Positions 30,613-37,185 of a DNA stretch of 37,498 bases are shown here, piece by piece; the first letter of the stretch is position 1; each line of letters opens with the position of its first letter. The DNA is from a virus. The stretch spans positions 1-37,498 of IMG/VR virus record IMGVR_UViG_3300035183_000116; one strand, written 5' to 3'. The notes beneath the pieces were generated by a model that did no database searches, was not told the DNA's origin, and saw only the letters and a list, made by a program, of their open reading frames with translations. Made by a program: the position numbers and the translations under genes.

Positions 30613-30767
30613 AGCCTCGCCTCCAAGCATGACAGAGCGCATAGCCACATAAGCAGGCTATATTCGTTGTGTGGCAGCCCAAGATCGGCAACGGGAATCC
30701 AGCCCGCGCGGATGTATGTCTCGCGGTCCATATGGCGGACGTATTTGTATTTGCCGGTGCGTGTCAT
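30609..30767 (-). CDS. Small early-operon protein
   Basis: A 52-residue frame, MTRTGKYKYVRHMDRETYIR then AGWIPVADLGLPHNEYS and a helix. Its ATG overlaps the stop of the methyltransferase-like gene (ATGA) and its stop overlaps the VRR-NUC start by ATGA. Such double overlap supports a real gene. It is basic at the start; the short Trp/Ile segment is typical of small phage proteins in this position. Function unknown. Confidence 0.65.
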   Translation of the reverse strand: MTRTGKYKYVRHMDRETYIRAGWIPVADLGLPHNEYSLLMWLCALSCLEARL

Positions 30768-31363
30768 AGCCATCCAAGTCTAGGTTCGCCGTTGTACTGA
30801 TGGTCACAAACGAACCACGCAAACGCGATCATCCCGCCGCCACCGGCCATCATCTGGTCACCGTTGCGCAACATCGGAATGCGTTCGCTGAAAACCCAAA
30901 CTCTTGACAGGGGCGATGTCTCAAACAGAGATTTGCGGCTTTTGCCCTCAAGCCATGCCAGCCGAAACAACATCGCAACCTTACCCGTTGTCAGAGCCAG
31001 CGACTTCTCGACAAACTGATGAGCGAATTTGAATGGGGGATTAGTAATGATGTTTGGGGCGCGCGGCTGCCACTCCATAAGAAAATCGACGCGCGACGAA
31101 CCAAAGCCGCGATCTATAAGGTCTGTACTGATAACCGTGTGCCCGTGCTTTTCCAGAACCTTGCTAATGGCCCCATCGCCGCAGGCGCACTCCCAGATCG
31201 GCCCCTCAAAACGCTCTACAGACAAAAGCTTTTCCGTCGCTACGGGCGGCGTTGGGTAAAAATCGTCCCTCTCTCGATTTTCTGAATCCGGGATGTTGCC
31301 GCGAACATATGCGTAGCCCACGCCCCTTCTGATAGTCTGATTGATGGACGATTCCGCTGTCAT
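30764..31363 (-). CDS. N6-adenine DNA methyltransferase-like protein
   Basis: A 199-residue protein starting MTAESSINQTIRRGVGYAYV. It carries DFYPTPP (34-40), an S-adenosylmethionine site ECACGDGAI (58-66), and the N6-adenine motif NPPF (108-111). These are a plausible methyltransferase set. The target recognition domain is small. It may modify phage DNA against host restriction or act in gene control; a free-standing phage methylase is common. The ATG overlaps the stop of the upstream gene. Confidence 0.85.
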   Translation of the reverse strand: MTAESSINQTIRRGVGYAYVRGNIPDSENRERDDFYPTPPVATEKLLSVERFEGPIWECACGDGAISKVLEKHGHTVISTDLIDRGFGSSRVDFLMEWQPRAPNIITNPPFKFAHQFVEKSLALTTGKVAMLFRLAWLEGKSRKSLFETSPLSRVWVFSERIPMLRNGDQMMAGGGGMIAFAWFVCDHQYNGEPRLGWL

Positions 31364-31803
31364 GCACGCCCCAGCCACTGACTGAGCGCACTATTGATCG
31401 CAGCCCTGACGCTGGTATGCGTGCGTTTCGCAATCGCCTGAAATTCATCAAACGTATTGCGGTCGATCTCGACCATGCGCTGCGCAGGATTGGGCGCGCA
31501 GCCAAGGTCATTCGCCAACGGTTCCATGTCAGGACGGACAGTCATGCGCTTAATCGCAATTGAGCCGTTATGCGCATTGATAGAAACGACCGGCCAAATA
31601 TTTTTGTTAATCTCGGCCACAAGAGTTTCGATCATTTTTGCGGCCTCAAAGTCTTTCACTGTCAATAGATTCGCGCCGCATTTCGGGCACGGCCTACCGA
31701 TATGACCCGCCGAAATTTCCTGAACAGGCTCGATATAGTCGCATCCGGCCGCATCACACTTTAGCTCGCAACTGGCAAATTCTATTGCGATGCGTTTTGT
31801 CAT
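31360..31803 (-). CDS. Zinc-finger protein with a C-terminal helix-rich DNA-binding-like region
   Basis: A 147-residue protein. Cysteines at 12, 16, 21, 39 and 42 (with CPKCG) form a zinc-ribbon-like N-terminus. A long middle helix follows. The C-terminal RNTFDEFQAIAKRTHTSVRA and then NSALSQWLGRA resembles ribbon-helix-helix or other small DNA-binding folds. It is coupled by ATGA to both its neighbours. It may be a regulator of the early operon. Confidence 0.65.
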   Translation of the reverse strand: MTKRIAIEFASCELKCDAAGCDYIEPVQEISAGHIGRPCPKCGANLLTVKDFEAAKMIETLVAEINKNIWPVVSINAHNGSIAIKRMTVRPDMEPLANDLGCAPNPAQRMVEIDRNTFDEFQAIAKRTHTSVRAAINSALSQWLGRA

Positions 31804-32024
31804 GCGCCGCTCGGCAAGAAAACGCTTGCCGCCCCGTCCGCCAGTTCCTGGTGCAGATCGTAGGCAGCGCGCGCCCCAACCTTCTCAAACACATAATCGC
31901 GCGCGGCCCATGCGTGGCCGTTTGCATAAGCTATGGCAACATCAACGCCGTATGCAGCTTCAATTACATCAAGATGCGCCCGCGCAAAGGCATTCCTCGC
32001 AGCCTGTGCTTGTGTGATATTCAT
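31800..32024 (-). CDS. Small hypothetical protein
   Basis: A 74-residue Ala-rich helical protein: MNITQAQAARNAFARAHLDV, then GVDVAIAYANGHAWAARDYV. No domain is recognised. It overlaps the zinc-finger gene by ATGA and follows the clamp-like gene by 57 bases. It is a typical small early phage gene with no known role. Confidence 0.6.
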   Translation of the reverse strand: MNITQAQAARNAFARAHLDVIEAAYGVDVAIAYANGHAWAARDYVFEKVGARAAYDLHQELADGAASVFLPSGA

Positions 32025-32081
32025 CGCCAGTCCCCTTCATGCTGGCGGTTTGAGGTAACGCGGCGGCTACTACAGACGCTC

Positions 32082-32732
32082 TTACTTGTTGGCTAAGCGG
32101 CTTTTTTTCTCTTGTGCCGCTTTCTCTTGCTTCGGCTTGGCTGGCCCTGCGATAAACCAGTCGTACTTTTCCGGCGGCGCGTCCGCCAGCATTGGCATGA
32201 CGAGCCCGAATGCATTCGCAACCCCCAATGAGACCAAGGCAGGATCGCCTTTCGCGCCATAGATGATCCGCAAAGGGACGCTTTGGTTCTGCAGCCCCTT
32301 CAGGATCGCGGCAACCTTGCCGAAACAAGACAGATGCTTCGCATCGATTGCGGGCGCCGTACCGTGGCCAAATCCTTCTCGCTGGGCCTCAACAACGATC
32401 TTCCGATAGTCCGGGTAGTAGCGTCCACCGATCACTACAGGCTTTTGACTGATAAATTCCCCGTGCCGGAACAGGCCATCGTCTTTGACAACGATATGGC
32501 CTTCGGGGATGCTGTCTTTCAGCGCGCCTTTGGGCGGGCCAACGATTGCAGGATCATCGCACTCGCCGTCTTTGTCGTGGATGCAGACCAGCTTACAGCT
32601 ATCAGTAGCCGTTAAGATTACGCCACCGGCCGCGCACGGCTCGATAAAAACACCATTGAGATAGTAGCGCTCCGCATTGGTGGACATGCATATGGACGCC
32701 GCCTTGAAGTAGCTTGCCTTCACCTTGATCAT
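32082..32732 (-). CDS. Sliding-clamp (DnaN)-like protein
   Basis: A 216-residue protein. RYYLNGVFIEP then GGVILTATDSCKLVCIHD matches the first strands of DNA polymerase III beta-subunit domains. It is shorter than DnaN (about 370), so it would hold two clamp domains or fewer. The C-terminus is Lys-rich (GPAKPKQEKAAQEKKSRL). It could form a phage processivity clamp or bind the host polymerase. The gene lies in the early operon near primase-helicase. The match rests on sequence pattern alone. Confidence 0.6.
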   Translation of the reverse strand: MIKVKASYFKAASICMSTNAERYYLNGVFIEPCAAGGVILTATDSCKLVCIHDKDGECDDPAIVGPPKGALKDSIPEGHIVVKDDGLFRHGEFISQKPVVIGGRYYPDYRKIVVEAQREGFGHGTAPAIDAKHLSCFGKVAAILKGLQNQSVPLRIIYGAKGDPALVSLGVANAFGLVMPMLADAPPEKYDWFIAGPAKPKQEKAAQEKKSRLANK

Positions 32733-32744
32733 TGGAAGTATCCC

Positions 32745-33137
32745 CTATTCCCGCGTTGTGATGTCGTCCACGAGCCTGCGCAGCAATTCGGAATCGAGAC
32801 GGGCGCGCTGGATGTCCCGCCACCATTGTGGGTCCGCGCCATCCATGAGCGCGGCAAGCCATTGCCAGCCGCCATCCGAACGCAACAATGCTCGCAGGAA
32901 ATACGCCGGAGGCTTGATGCTGCCGGCCGCGTATCGCTGACACGCGCGTTCGTCGAAGCCTGTCGCGTAATGCAGCGCCGTCCCGGCTTTGTGCGGGAGC
33001 AAGGCTTGTGCCGCTTTCGCAAACCAGTCGCCATCATCGGCGGCAGATTTGCCGTCTGACGGAAGTCCTGCGGCAGATATGCCGCCGTGATTGTTGGCGG
33101 GCGCAGCCACAGTGGCGCATCTTGTACGCATGACAAA
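32745..33137 (-). CDS. Small early protein with a helix-turn-helix-like region
   Basis: A 130-residue protein starting MRTRCATVAAPANNHGGISA, chosen because GCAGGAG precedes the ATG at 33137. A longer frame to 33356 overlaps the upstream gene and shows poor composition. The region ATGFDERACQRYAAGSIKPP and then a Trp-rich helix (SDGGWQWLAALMDG) looks like a small HTH. It may be a regulator. There is no family match. Confidence 0.55.
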   Translation of the reverse strand, partial: FVMRTRCATVAAPANNHGGISAAGLPSDGKSAADDGDWFAKAAQALLPHKAGTALHYATGFDERACQRYAAGSIKPPAYFLRALLRSDGGWQWLAALMDGADPQWWRDIQRARLDSELLRRLVDDITTRE

Positions 33138-33174
33138 CACTCCTGCACACAACACACAAACCGGATTCGGATCG

Positions 33175-33534
33175 TCATGGCGCCCTCCGCTCCGCATCGC
33201 GGATGGCCTTAAAATTGAAGACGGCTCTGGCAACACGCTCGCTTGGGCTGGAGCCGGTGATGGACAGTCCGCATTCGCGGCGCACCTGCCGCACGCGGCT
33301 TTCAGAACACCCGGCCAGCTGCGCAATCTCGCGAATGCGCAATCCAGACGATGCAAGTGCTATAATCCGCTGCTTTGCTGTTGTGCGCGGCCTCAGAACG
33401 CCAGCTTGGATGACAATGCTTCGTGCGGATTGGGGGCTAATCTTGTGCCGGTCGGCAATGCTGCGAATGTCATTCCCGGCGAGATAGTCCCGCACGATGC
33501 GGCGTTTGAAAAATTGCGAATATTTCCAGCTCAT
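33175..33534 (-). CDS. Helix-turn-helix DNA-binding protein
   Basis: A 119-residue basic protein: MSWKYSQFFKRRIVRDYLAG, then DIRSIADRHKISPQSARSIV and a second unit RIREIAQLAGCSESRVRQVR. These are two tandem HTH modules of the type seen in transposase N-termini and phage replication initiators. It binds DNA with high likelihood. Its target is unknown; the iterons at 25302-25424 or the early promoter are candidates. GAGGCG lies ahead of the ATG. Confidence 0.75.
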   Translation of the reverse strand: MSWKYSQFFKRRIVRDYLAGNDIRSIADRHKISPQSARSIVIQAGVLRPRTTAKQRIIALASSGLRIREIAQLAGCSESRVRQVRRECGLSITGSSPSERVARAVFNFKAIRDAERRAP

Positions 33535-33543
33535 CGTGACGCC

Positions 33544-33735
33544 TCACACGATGAGAAGGGACGGCCGGAGGTTTTGTGCCTCGTACCTCCGGCCGTCAGG
33601 TGCCGCCGCCCCGTGGTCATGCTTCGGGTGGGAGGAAATGCGGTGGGGGAAATTGTGACCGGCGGCGGCGCTGGAGCATCGCCGCCGGTCGTGCGCGCGC
33701 TTTCGGGGGACTCTCGTATTGCGCGCGTAATTCAT
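33544..33735 (-). CDS. Doubtful small basic ORF in the early operon
   Basis: A 63-residue frame starting MNYARNTRVPRKRAHDRRRC whose ATG overlaps the upstream stop (ATGA), the operon's usual coupling. The composition is Arg/His-rich with no fold pattern, so it may be only a chance frame. If it is not translated, 33544-33731 is a gene-free spacer. Confidence 0.25.
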   Translation of the reverse strand: MNYARNTRVPRKRAHDRRRCSSAAAGHNFPHRISSHPKHDHGAAAPDGRRYEAQNLRPSLLIV

Positions 33736-34244
33736 GATGGCCTCCGGTCAAGGAAGGCCGGGAGATCGAGGGCATCGGTCATGGCTATCGAGGCTTGAAG
33801 CTGTTGCCGAAGCTTTTCTGTGCCTGATGCTGAAACGGATGATTGATAAGATTCTGGATCGTGATGCTCGCGCTTGCCACTCTCGGACTCGCGCTTTATC
33901 TCGCGCCCTGGTGCGGGCCTGACGATGCCAGTGTCAGGATCAGCGGCGTTCTGGTTTATGGATGCAGATGAACGGATTTGCGAAATCTGTTCATCTTTAC
34001 TCCCCGCCAGTATCTCGGCATACGCTGACGCAAAGTTAGCCTTCTCAACGATCTTGCCGACACGGTGCCCGCCGTCCCGCGCGTCGGCGGCTTCGGCATC
34101 CACAAGCGCGCGAAGCTGCGTCCAAGCAATTCCTTCTTCGCGGCATAGATCGGAAAAGCCTTTGCAAAGCTCCTTGTCGTCAAGCTTGCGCTCGGCAACG
34201 AGGCGATATTCGCGGGCGATCTTGCGGAGCGTTTCGACCTTCAT
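33732..34244 (-). CDS. GapR/DUF2312-like nucleoid-type protein
   Basis: A 170-residue protein. The first 80 residues are helical and contain MKVETLRKIAREYRLVAERK, then EEGIAWTQLRALVDAEAADA, in the style of GapR/DUF2312 coiled-coil proteins of alphaproteobacteria. The rest is Ser/Glu-rich and likely flexible. GapR binds overtwisted AT-rich DNA near replication forks. This gene opens the main early operon, with AGGAGA before the ATG, and could help phage replication. The similarity is limited, so confidence is modest. Confidence 0.5.
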   Translation of the reverse strand: MKVETLRKIAREYRLVAERKLDDKELCKGFSDLCREEGIAWTQLRALVDAEAADARDGGHRVGKIVEKANFASAYAEILAGSKDEQISQIRSSASINQNAADPDTGIVRPAPGREIKRESESGKREHHDPESYQSSVSASGTEKLRQQLQASIAMTDALDLPAFLDRRPS

Positions 34245-34282
34245 GCCGCGCTCTCCTGATTGGATTGCGCATTCACGGCGTG

Positions 34283-34296
34283 GTAATCATGATTAC
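34283..34296. promoter_or_regulatory. Perfect 14-bp palindrome in the early-operon leader
   Basis: GTAATCATGATTAC lies 39 bases upstream of the gene at 33732-34244, and on the other side upstream of the plus-strand gene at 34373. It differs from the GTTRCCA operators. It may be the binding site of a second regulator, such as one of the HTH proteins or a host factor. Confidence 0.5.
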
Positions 34297-34372
34297 GGAA
34301 CGCATGCGCTAAATTGCGCGGCCGCCGATAAATTTTCCCGTCACGGGCCGGAACAGCCCAAAGGGAGAAACC

Positions 34373-34594
34373 ATGCGCATACTGGACATCGACGTGCCGA
34401 AATATTTCGTGACGCATATCGGCAAGGCCGATCAGCTCGCCGGAAACTGTATACGGCTCACTATGTGCGTGCAGCGCGGGGACGCGCTGGAACCGCGCTA
34501 TGCTTGTATCTGGCCGATCATCCAATTGCCGACACGCAACGAGATTGTCGCGCTGGTCGGCAACGGGGTCTTGAGCGAACTGGCGACGCATTAG
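34373..34594 (+). CDS. Small phage protein, unknown function, antisense to the leftward transcript
   Basis: A 73-residue protein: MRILDIDVPKYFVTHIGKAD then LTMCVQRGDALEPRYACIWP. AAAGGGAGAAACC before ATG is a strong ribosome site. It looks like a single beta-alpha domain with no catalytic motif. It sits on the plus strand while genes on both sides of it are leftward, so it must have its own promoter and may be expressed from the prophage. Its stop overlaps the convergent XRE gene. Confidence 0.65.
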   Translation: MRILDIDVPKYFVTHIGKADQLAGNCIRLTMCVQRGDALEPRYACIWPIIQLPTRNEIVALVGNGVLSELATH

Positions 34595-34857
34595 GACGCC
34601 TCCAGAATCTCTGCGAGATCGGGGCGAAACAATTTCACCGGGATTCCCGTTCGCTCACTCAGCTTGACGGCCAGAGTGAGCGACGGCATCCGCCGGCCCT
34701 TTTCCAGACGAGATACGGTCGGTTTGGAGATGCCAAGGCGCGCGGCCGCGTCCTCCTGACGGAGACCCTCGCGCTTGCGCCATTCTTTGAGCGGGTGACC
34801 TTCCATGTCAGCGAGGTTGCCATAGTGGCAACCATTGCGCAAGAGGGAAGTTTCCAC
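34591..34857 (-). CDS. XRE/Cro-like transcriptional regulator (leftward)
   Basis: A lambda Cro/CI-type HTH protein. The HTH is clear: PLKEWRKREGLRQEDAAARLG, then SKPTVSRLEKGRRMPSLTLA. Two starts are possible: GTG at 34857 (88 aa) or ATG at 34806 (71 aa, MEGHPLKEW). The shorter one begins at the HTH and lies just past the palindromic operator 34816-34832, which I prefer. No good ribosome site precedes either. It is divergent from the other XRE gene, as Cro is from CI, and may switch on or moderate the early operon. Confidence 0.82.
   Translation of the reverse strand: METSLLRNGCHYGNLADMEGHPLKEWRKREGLRQEDAAARLGISKPTVSRLEKGRRMPSLTLAVKLSERTGIPVKLFRPDLAEILEAS
34816..34832. promoter_or_regulatory. 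Operator O1: GTTGCCATAGTGGCAAC
   Basis: A perfect 17-bp palindrome with 7-base arms and a 3-base spacer. It lies between the two divergent XRE genes, upstream of the ATG at 34806. The consensus shared with two other sites is GTTRCCA-N3-TGGYAAC. It likely controls the leftward promoter. Confidence 0.8.
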
Positions 34858-34886
34858 AATGGGTAATTATTTTTGCCCATTGGTCG

Positions 34887-34903
34887 GTTACCATGTTGGT
34901 AAT
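34887..34903. promoter_or_regulatory. Operator O2: GTTACCATGTTGGTAAT
   Basis: A 17-bp palindrome with one mismatch (last base). It covers the ATG (34893) and the second ATG (34902) of the rightward XRE gene. Binding here would block that gene's own translation start region or promoter, so it suggests autoregulation. Confidence 0.75.
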
Positions 34904-35243
34904 GGCCGGTGACCGAATAGGGCCCAGGAGGCCCATAAAAATATACCTCCGGGAGTGGCGGGAGCACTTGGGAATGACCCAAGAGCTGGTCGGCACCCGG
35001 TTTGCGAATCCGATTTCGAAGGGCCAGGTATCCAAGATCGAAGCGAAGGGCGCGACCGGCCGGATCGGCGCGGAAACCGTTGCCGCTTATGCTGAGGCCA
35101 TTAATCGGCACCCCAAAGAACTGTATGGGCCGCCGCCTCAGCCTGATGAACGCCCCACCCTCGACCAAACGGCCGCCGATCTGAATGTCAATTACGACGA
35201 CGCCGTTCGCGCGCTGCGAATCATGGCTGGCCGAGCCGCTTAA
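34893..35243 (+). CDS. XRE-family repressor (CI-like candidate)
   Basis: A 116-residue HTH protein: YLREWREHLGMTQELVGTRF, then ISKGQVSKIEAKG, EAINRHPKELYG. The short C-terminus (about 75-116) has no peptidase domain, so it would not self-cleave like lambda CI. It is divergent from the other XRE gene. No ribosome site precedes the ATG at 34893, and AGGAGG is found only inside (34926-34931), so translation may be leaderless as for lambda cI from PRM. Other starts at 34902 are possible. It would keep lysogeny by binding the GTTRCCA operators. Confidence 0.8.
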   Translation: MLVMAGDRIGPRRPIKIYLREWREHLGMTQELVGTRFANPISKGQVSKIEAKGATGRIGAETVAAYAEAINRHPKELYGPPPQPDERPTLDQTAADLNVNYDDAVRALRIMAGRAA

Positions 35244-35282
35244 GTTTCCACAGAGACTAATATCAAGATTCCACTAGGCTTT

Positions 35283-35311
35283 TTGTCACAATAAAAAGTT
35301 GCCAATATAGA
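35283..35311 (+). promoter_or_regulatory. Sigma-70-type promoter, repressor-controlled
   Basis: TTGTCA (35283-35288), 17 bases, TATAGA (35306-35311). A half-operator GTTGCCA (35298-35304) lies in the spacer and a full operator (35331-35347) lies just downstream. Transcription would start near 35318 and read into 35389-36997 and integrase. Confidence 0.7.
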
Positions 35312-35330
35312 AACTTTTCTCTTGCGTTTG

Positions 35331-35347
35331 GTTGCCACTGTGGTAAC
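35331..35347. promoter_or_regulatory. Operator O3: GTTGCCACTGTGGTAAC
   Basis: A 17-bp palindrome with one arm mismatch, flanked by G and C to give 19 bases. It matches O1 and O2 and sits about 15-30 bases after the expected start of transcription, so a bound repressor would block elongation. Confidence 0.8.
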
Positions 35348-35353
35348 CTCTGT

Positions 35354-35380
35354 CCCATCCTACAGCGCCGCCAGGATGGG
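35354..35380 (+). promoter_or_regulatory. 5' leader hairpin covering part of the Shine-Dalgarno
   Basis: CCCATCCT, 11-base loop, AGGATGGG. The right arm carries GGATGGG which runs directly into the ribosome site GGGAG and the ATG at 35389. Pairing could mask translation initiation. Confidence 0.55.
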
Positions 35381-35388
35381 AGAACCGG

Positions 35389-35754
35389 ATGGTTATCACC
35401 GCATACAAGGGCCTCGCAGATCGAGCTGTGCTCGAACGCGCCGTGATGGATGCCGTCAAGGCCATCGCTAATTTCCAGCCGACAGAAATTATCGGAATGC
35501 GCGCCGATGCCGCCGATGCCGCCAATCTCGCGAACGATATGCGCACGGTCGCCGACATTGCGGATGGTCTCATCCACGCCCTCGCCGTTTATGCGAGGGG
35601 GTATATGGACGGGATCGATCCAGCGGATTGCAAAAACATCTGCCGCAACGCAATCGACGACAACGGCGCCATCTTTCTTGATTGCGCAGCCAATCGCCTT
35701 CGCGAAGATCAATACGGCGCCCATCACGACTTCCAGCGCAGCGCGAGGGCGTGA
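35389..35754 (+). CDS. Accessory protein downstream of the repressor-controlled promoter
   Basis: A 121-residue Ala-rich helical protein: MVITAYKGLADRAVLERAVM, then ADAADAANLANDMRTVADIA and a Cys/Asn-containing end. GGGAG precedes the ATG. No recognised domain or membrane helix. It is the first gene of the rightward operon controlled by O3, and so would be expressed when the repressor is inactive. It may be an anti-host or delayed-early protein. Confidence 0.65.
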   Translation: MVITAYKGLADRAVLERAVMDAVKAIANFQPTEIIGMRADAADAANLANDMRTVADIADGLIHALAVYARGYMDGIDPADCKNICRNAIDDNGAIFLDCAANRLREDQYGAHHDFQRSARA

Positions 35755-35798
35755 AGCGGTCGCTCGTATTCGTGGATTAATCAAGAGGGAGGCTCGCA

Positions 35799-35978
35799 AT
35801 GCCGGATGATGTTGACGGCGCGCTGTACGCTTTGCGCCACGCGGTGTCCGACCTGATCGAATACCGGCACGGCGCGCTTGCAGACCGCGTTATGCAAGAA
35901 CGCAAAGCAATTCATGCGGCGGCTGCCGAGCTGCAAAACCTTCTCCGCGATCTTGAGCTGACGGAGATTGCGGCCTGA
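35799..35978 (+). CDS. Small helical protein
   Basis: A 59-residue frame: MPDDVDGALYALRHAVSDLI, then a charged helix ending LRDLELTEIAA. GGGAGG lies at good distance before the ATG. It consists of two helices, probably a hairpin. The gene starts 45 bases after its upstream neighbour's stop and is a typical small early phage gene. No family assigned. Confidence 0.7.
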   Translation: MPDDVDGALYALRHAVSDLIEYRHGALADRVMQERKAIHAAAAELQNLLRDLELTEIAA

Positions 35979-36087
35979 TACAGATAACAGGGCCTACTAC
36001 CAGCGCCTCGGGGCTTTCAGGGGCACGAGAAATAGCAAATGGAAAATAATCGCCTCCGTCGCGGAGCAACACAGACAGGGAAATAAG

Positions 36088-36876
36088 ATGACCGACATCA
36101 CGCCACTTTCTGACATGTTAAATTGGAAGTTGCTTCCTGGACCACATGATTGTCCTGGACCGGATGGCGGAACTTGCATCAATGAGGCAGCTATCATCGC
36201 GGCTGGCTTTGAGTACCGCAAGGTTGACGGATCAAATGATTGCCCGCCATGTTTTTCGCGGCCCATCGCGCAATACGCCATCGGCCTGAATGATCAGATG
36301 CCGGATGATCTGCGGCAATTGCTTCTCATGCCGTTTGTGGTGCGGCTGGCTGGCACGGCAGATACCGACGCGGTTGAGATTAAACGCGCCAAATATATGG
36401 TTATAGAAACAGTGCGGCGCATCCTGCCGCTTGTGCTGACACGGTGGCCGAAATTGGCTGAACAATGTCGGCGAGTGCGGACGTTAGATCAAGCGCGCAG
36501 GGCTTCTGCTGCCGCTGAAGCTGCCAATACCGCCGCCTTCTATGCCGCCGATGCAGCTGATGCTTCCAATGCCGCCTATGCCGCCTATGCTGCCGAAGCC
36601 GCCGCCTATGCTGCCTATGCTGCCGAAACTGCCGCCTATGCCGTTGCAGATGCCGCCACCTATACCGCCGATGCCACCGCCGATGCCGTCGCCGTAGCTC
36701 AAGCCGCCACCTATGCCGCCGCCGAAGCTGCCGTCGCTGAAGCCACCGTTTGGCAAGAAGCGGTTTCGATTCTCGATGAGGCTATCGCACTCGGCAAGCA
36801 AGCGGAGCCGTTAGATATGGCATTGGTCGTGCATCGCATGGCACAAGCGCGCGAAATGGCAACGCAAGCGCGGTAA
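36088..36876 (+). CDS. Conserved prophage protein with Ala-Tyr-Ala repeat tail
   Basis: A 262-residue protein. I choose MTDITPLSDMLNWKLLPGPH at 36088 (CAGGGA before it); an ATG at 35968 would add 40 atypical residues. Residues about 17-110 carry PGPDGGTCINEAAIIAAG, CFSRPIAQYAIGLNDQMPDD and IVRRILP-type pieces, a conserved domain of unknown function I know from alphaproteobacterial prophages. Residues about 140-225 are a low-complexity tract of A-A-Y and A-A-E/D repeats (AAYAAYAAEAAAYAAYAA), likely a long helix. Function is unknown. Confidence 0.75.
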   Translation: MTDITPLSDMLNWKLLPGPHDCPGPDGGTCINEAAIIAAGFEYRKVDGSNDCPPCFSRPIAQYAIGLNDQMPDDLRQLLLMPFVVRLAGTADTDAVEIKRAKYMVIETVRRILPLVLTRWPKLAEQCRRVRTLDQARRASAAAEAANTAAFYAADAADASNAAYAAYAAEAAAYAAYAAETAAYAVADAATYTADATADAVAVAQAATYAAAEAAVAEATVWQEAVSILDEAIALGKQAEPLDMALVVHRMAQAREMATQAR

Positions 36877-36892
36877 TAGCGAAACACGTTCC

Positions 36893-36997
36893 ATGATTGC
36901 AGCCCTCTACGTCAAGACAAACGGCTCCTACTACGGCCTGCCAGGCGTTGACCCGTGGAACGAAGCGTGGGACGCGAGGCTGTACGATCCAGCCTAA
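36893..36997 (+). pseudogene. N-terminal fragment of a phage 'YVxTNGxYxGLPxVDPW' family protein
   Basis: A 34-residue frame: MIAALYVKTNGSYYGLPGVD then PWNEAWDARLYDPA and TAA. Phages of Proteobacteria often carry proteins that begin this way and continue with G-P-x-P-V-V-A-H-P-P-C, about 200 residues in all. Only the opening is present here. The stop overlaps the next gene's ATG (TAATG), so it may now serve as a coupling leader. Family memory, not a search result. Confidence 0.5.
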
Positions 36998-37185
36998 TGA
37001 CCGCCCGCGCCCAATGCACCCAGGCAGAGCTTCAGCGCCGCATCCGCGCGGCGAAGGCCGAGGGCTTGCGGGTGCGCGGCATCGCGCCGGACGGCACCAT
37101 TCTTGTGGACGAGCCGGGGCTCGAACCCGAGCAAAATGCTACATTGGCGCCAGACGCCTCCAAATGGTTGGAGGTCAAGGTATGA
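36997..37185 (+). CDS. Small integrase-partner protein (possible excision or directionality role)
   Basis: A 62-residue protein: MTARAQCTQAELQRRIRAAK, then AEGLRVRGIAPDGTILVDEP. It matches the short 'A-E-L-x-R-x-I-x-A-A-K...I-x-P-D-G-T-I' proteins often found before rhizobial prophage integrases. Its TGA overlaps the integrase ATG (ATGA), so the two are co-translated. It may act as an excisionase or as an accessory DNA-binding protein, though no HTH is clear. Confidence 0.7.
   Translation: MTARAQCTQAELQRRIRAAKAEGLRVRGIAPDGTILVDEPGLEPEQNATLAPDASKWLEVKV

Noticed and set aside
32729-33178. Minus-strand ORF of 149 aa overlapping the 130-aa gene
   Set aside because: Starts with ATGA coupling, but the product is Arg/Cys/Ser-rich and looks like a frame shadow. 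The other frame has ordered helices.
34241-34591. Minus-strand ORF of 116 aa
   Set aside because: His/Arg-rich composition without a fold pattern, and it lies opposite a plus-strand gene that has a strong ribosome site.
35263-35799. Minus-strand ORF of 178 aa
   Set aside because: Antisense to a plus-strand gene with promoter, operator and ribosome site; no coupling to any leftward gene.
36484-36801. Glycine-rich frame on the minus strand (GGIGG repeats)
   Set aside because: It is the antisense of the Ala-Tyr repeat tract; GCC codons read backward as GGC. No ribosome site and no neighbours on that strand.
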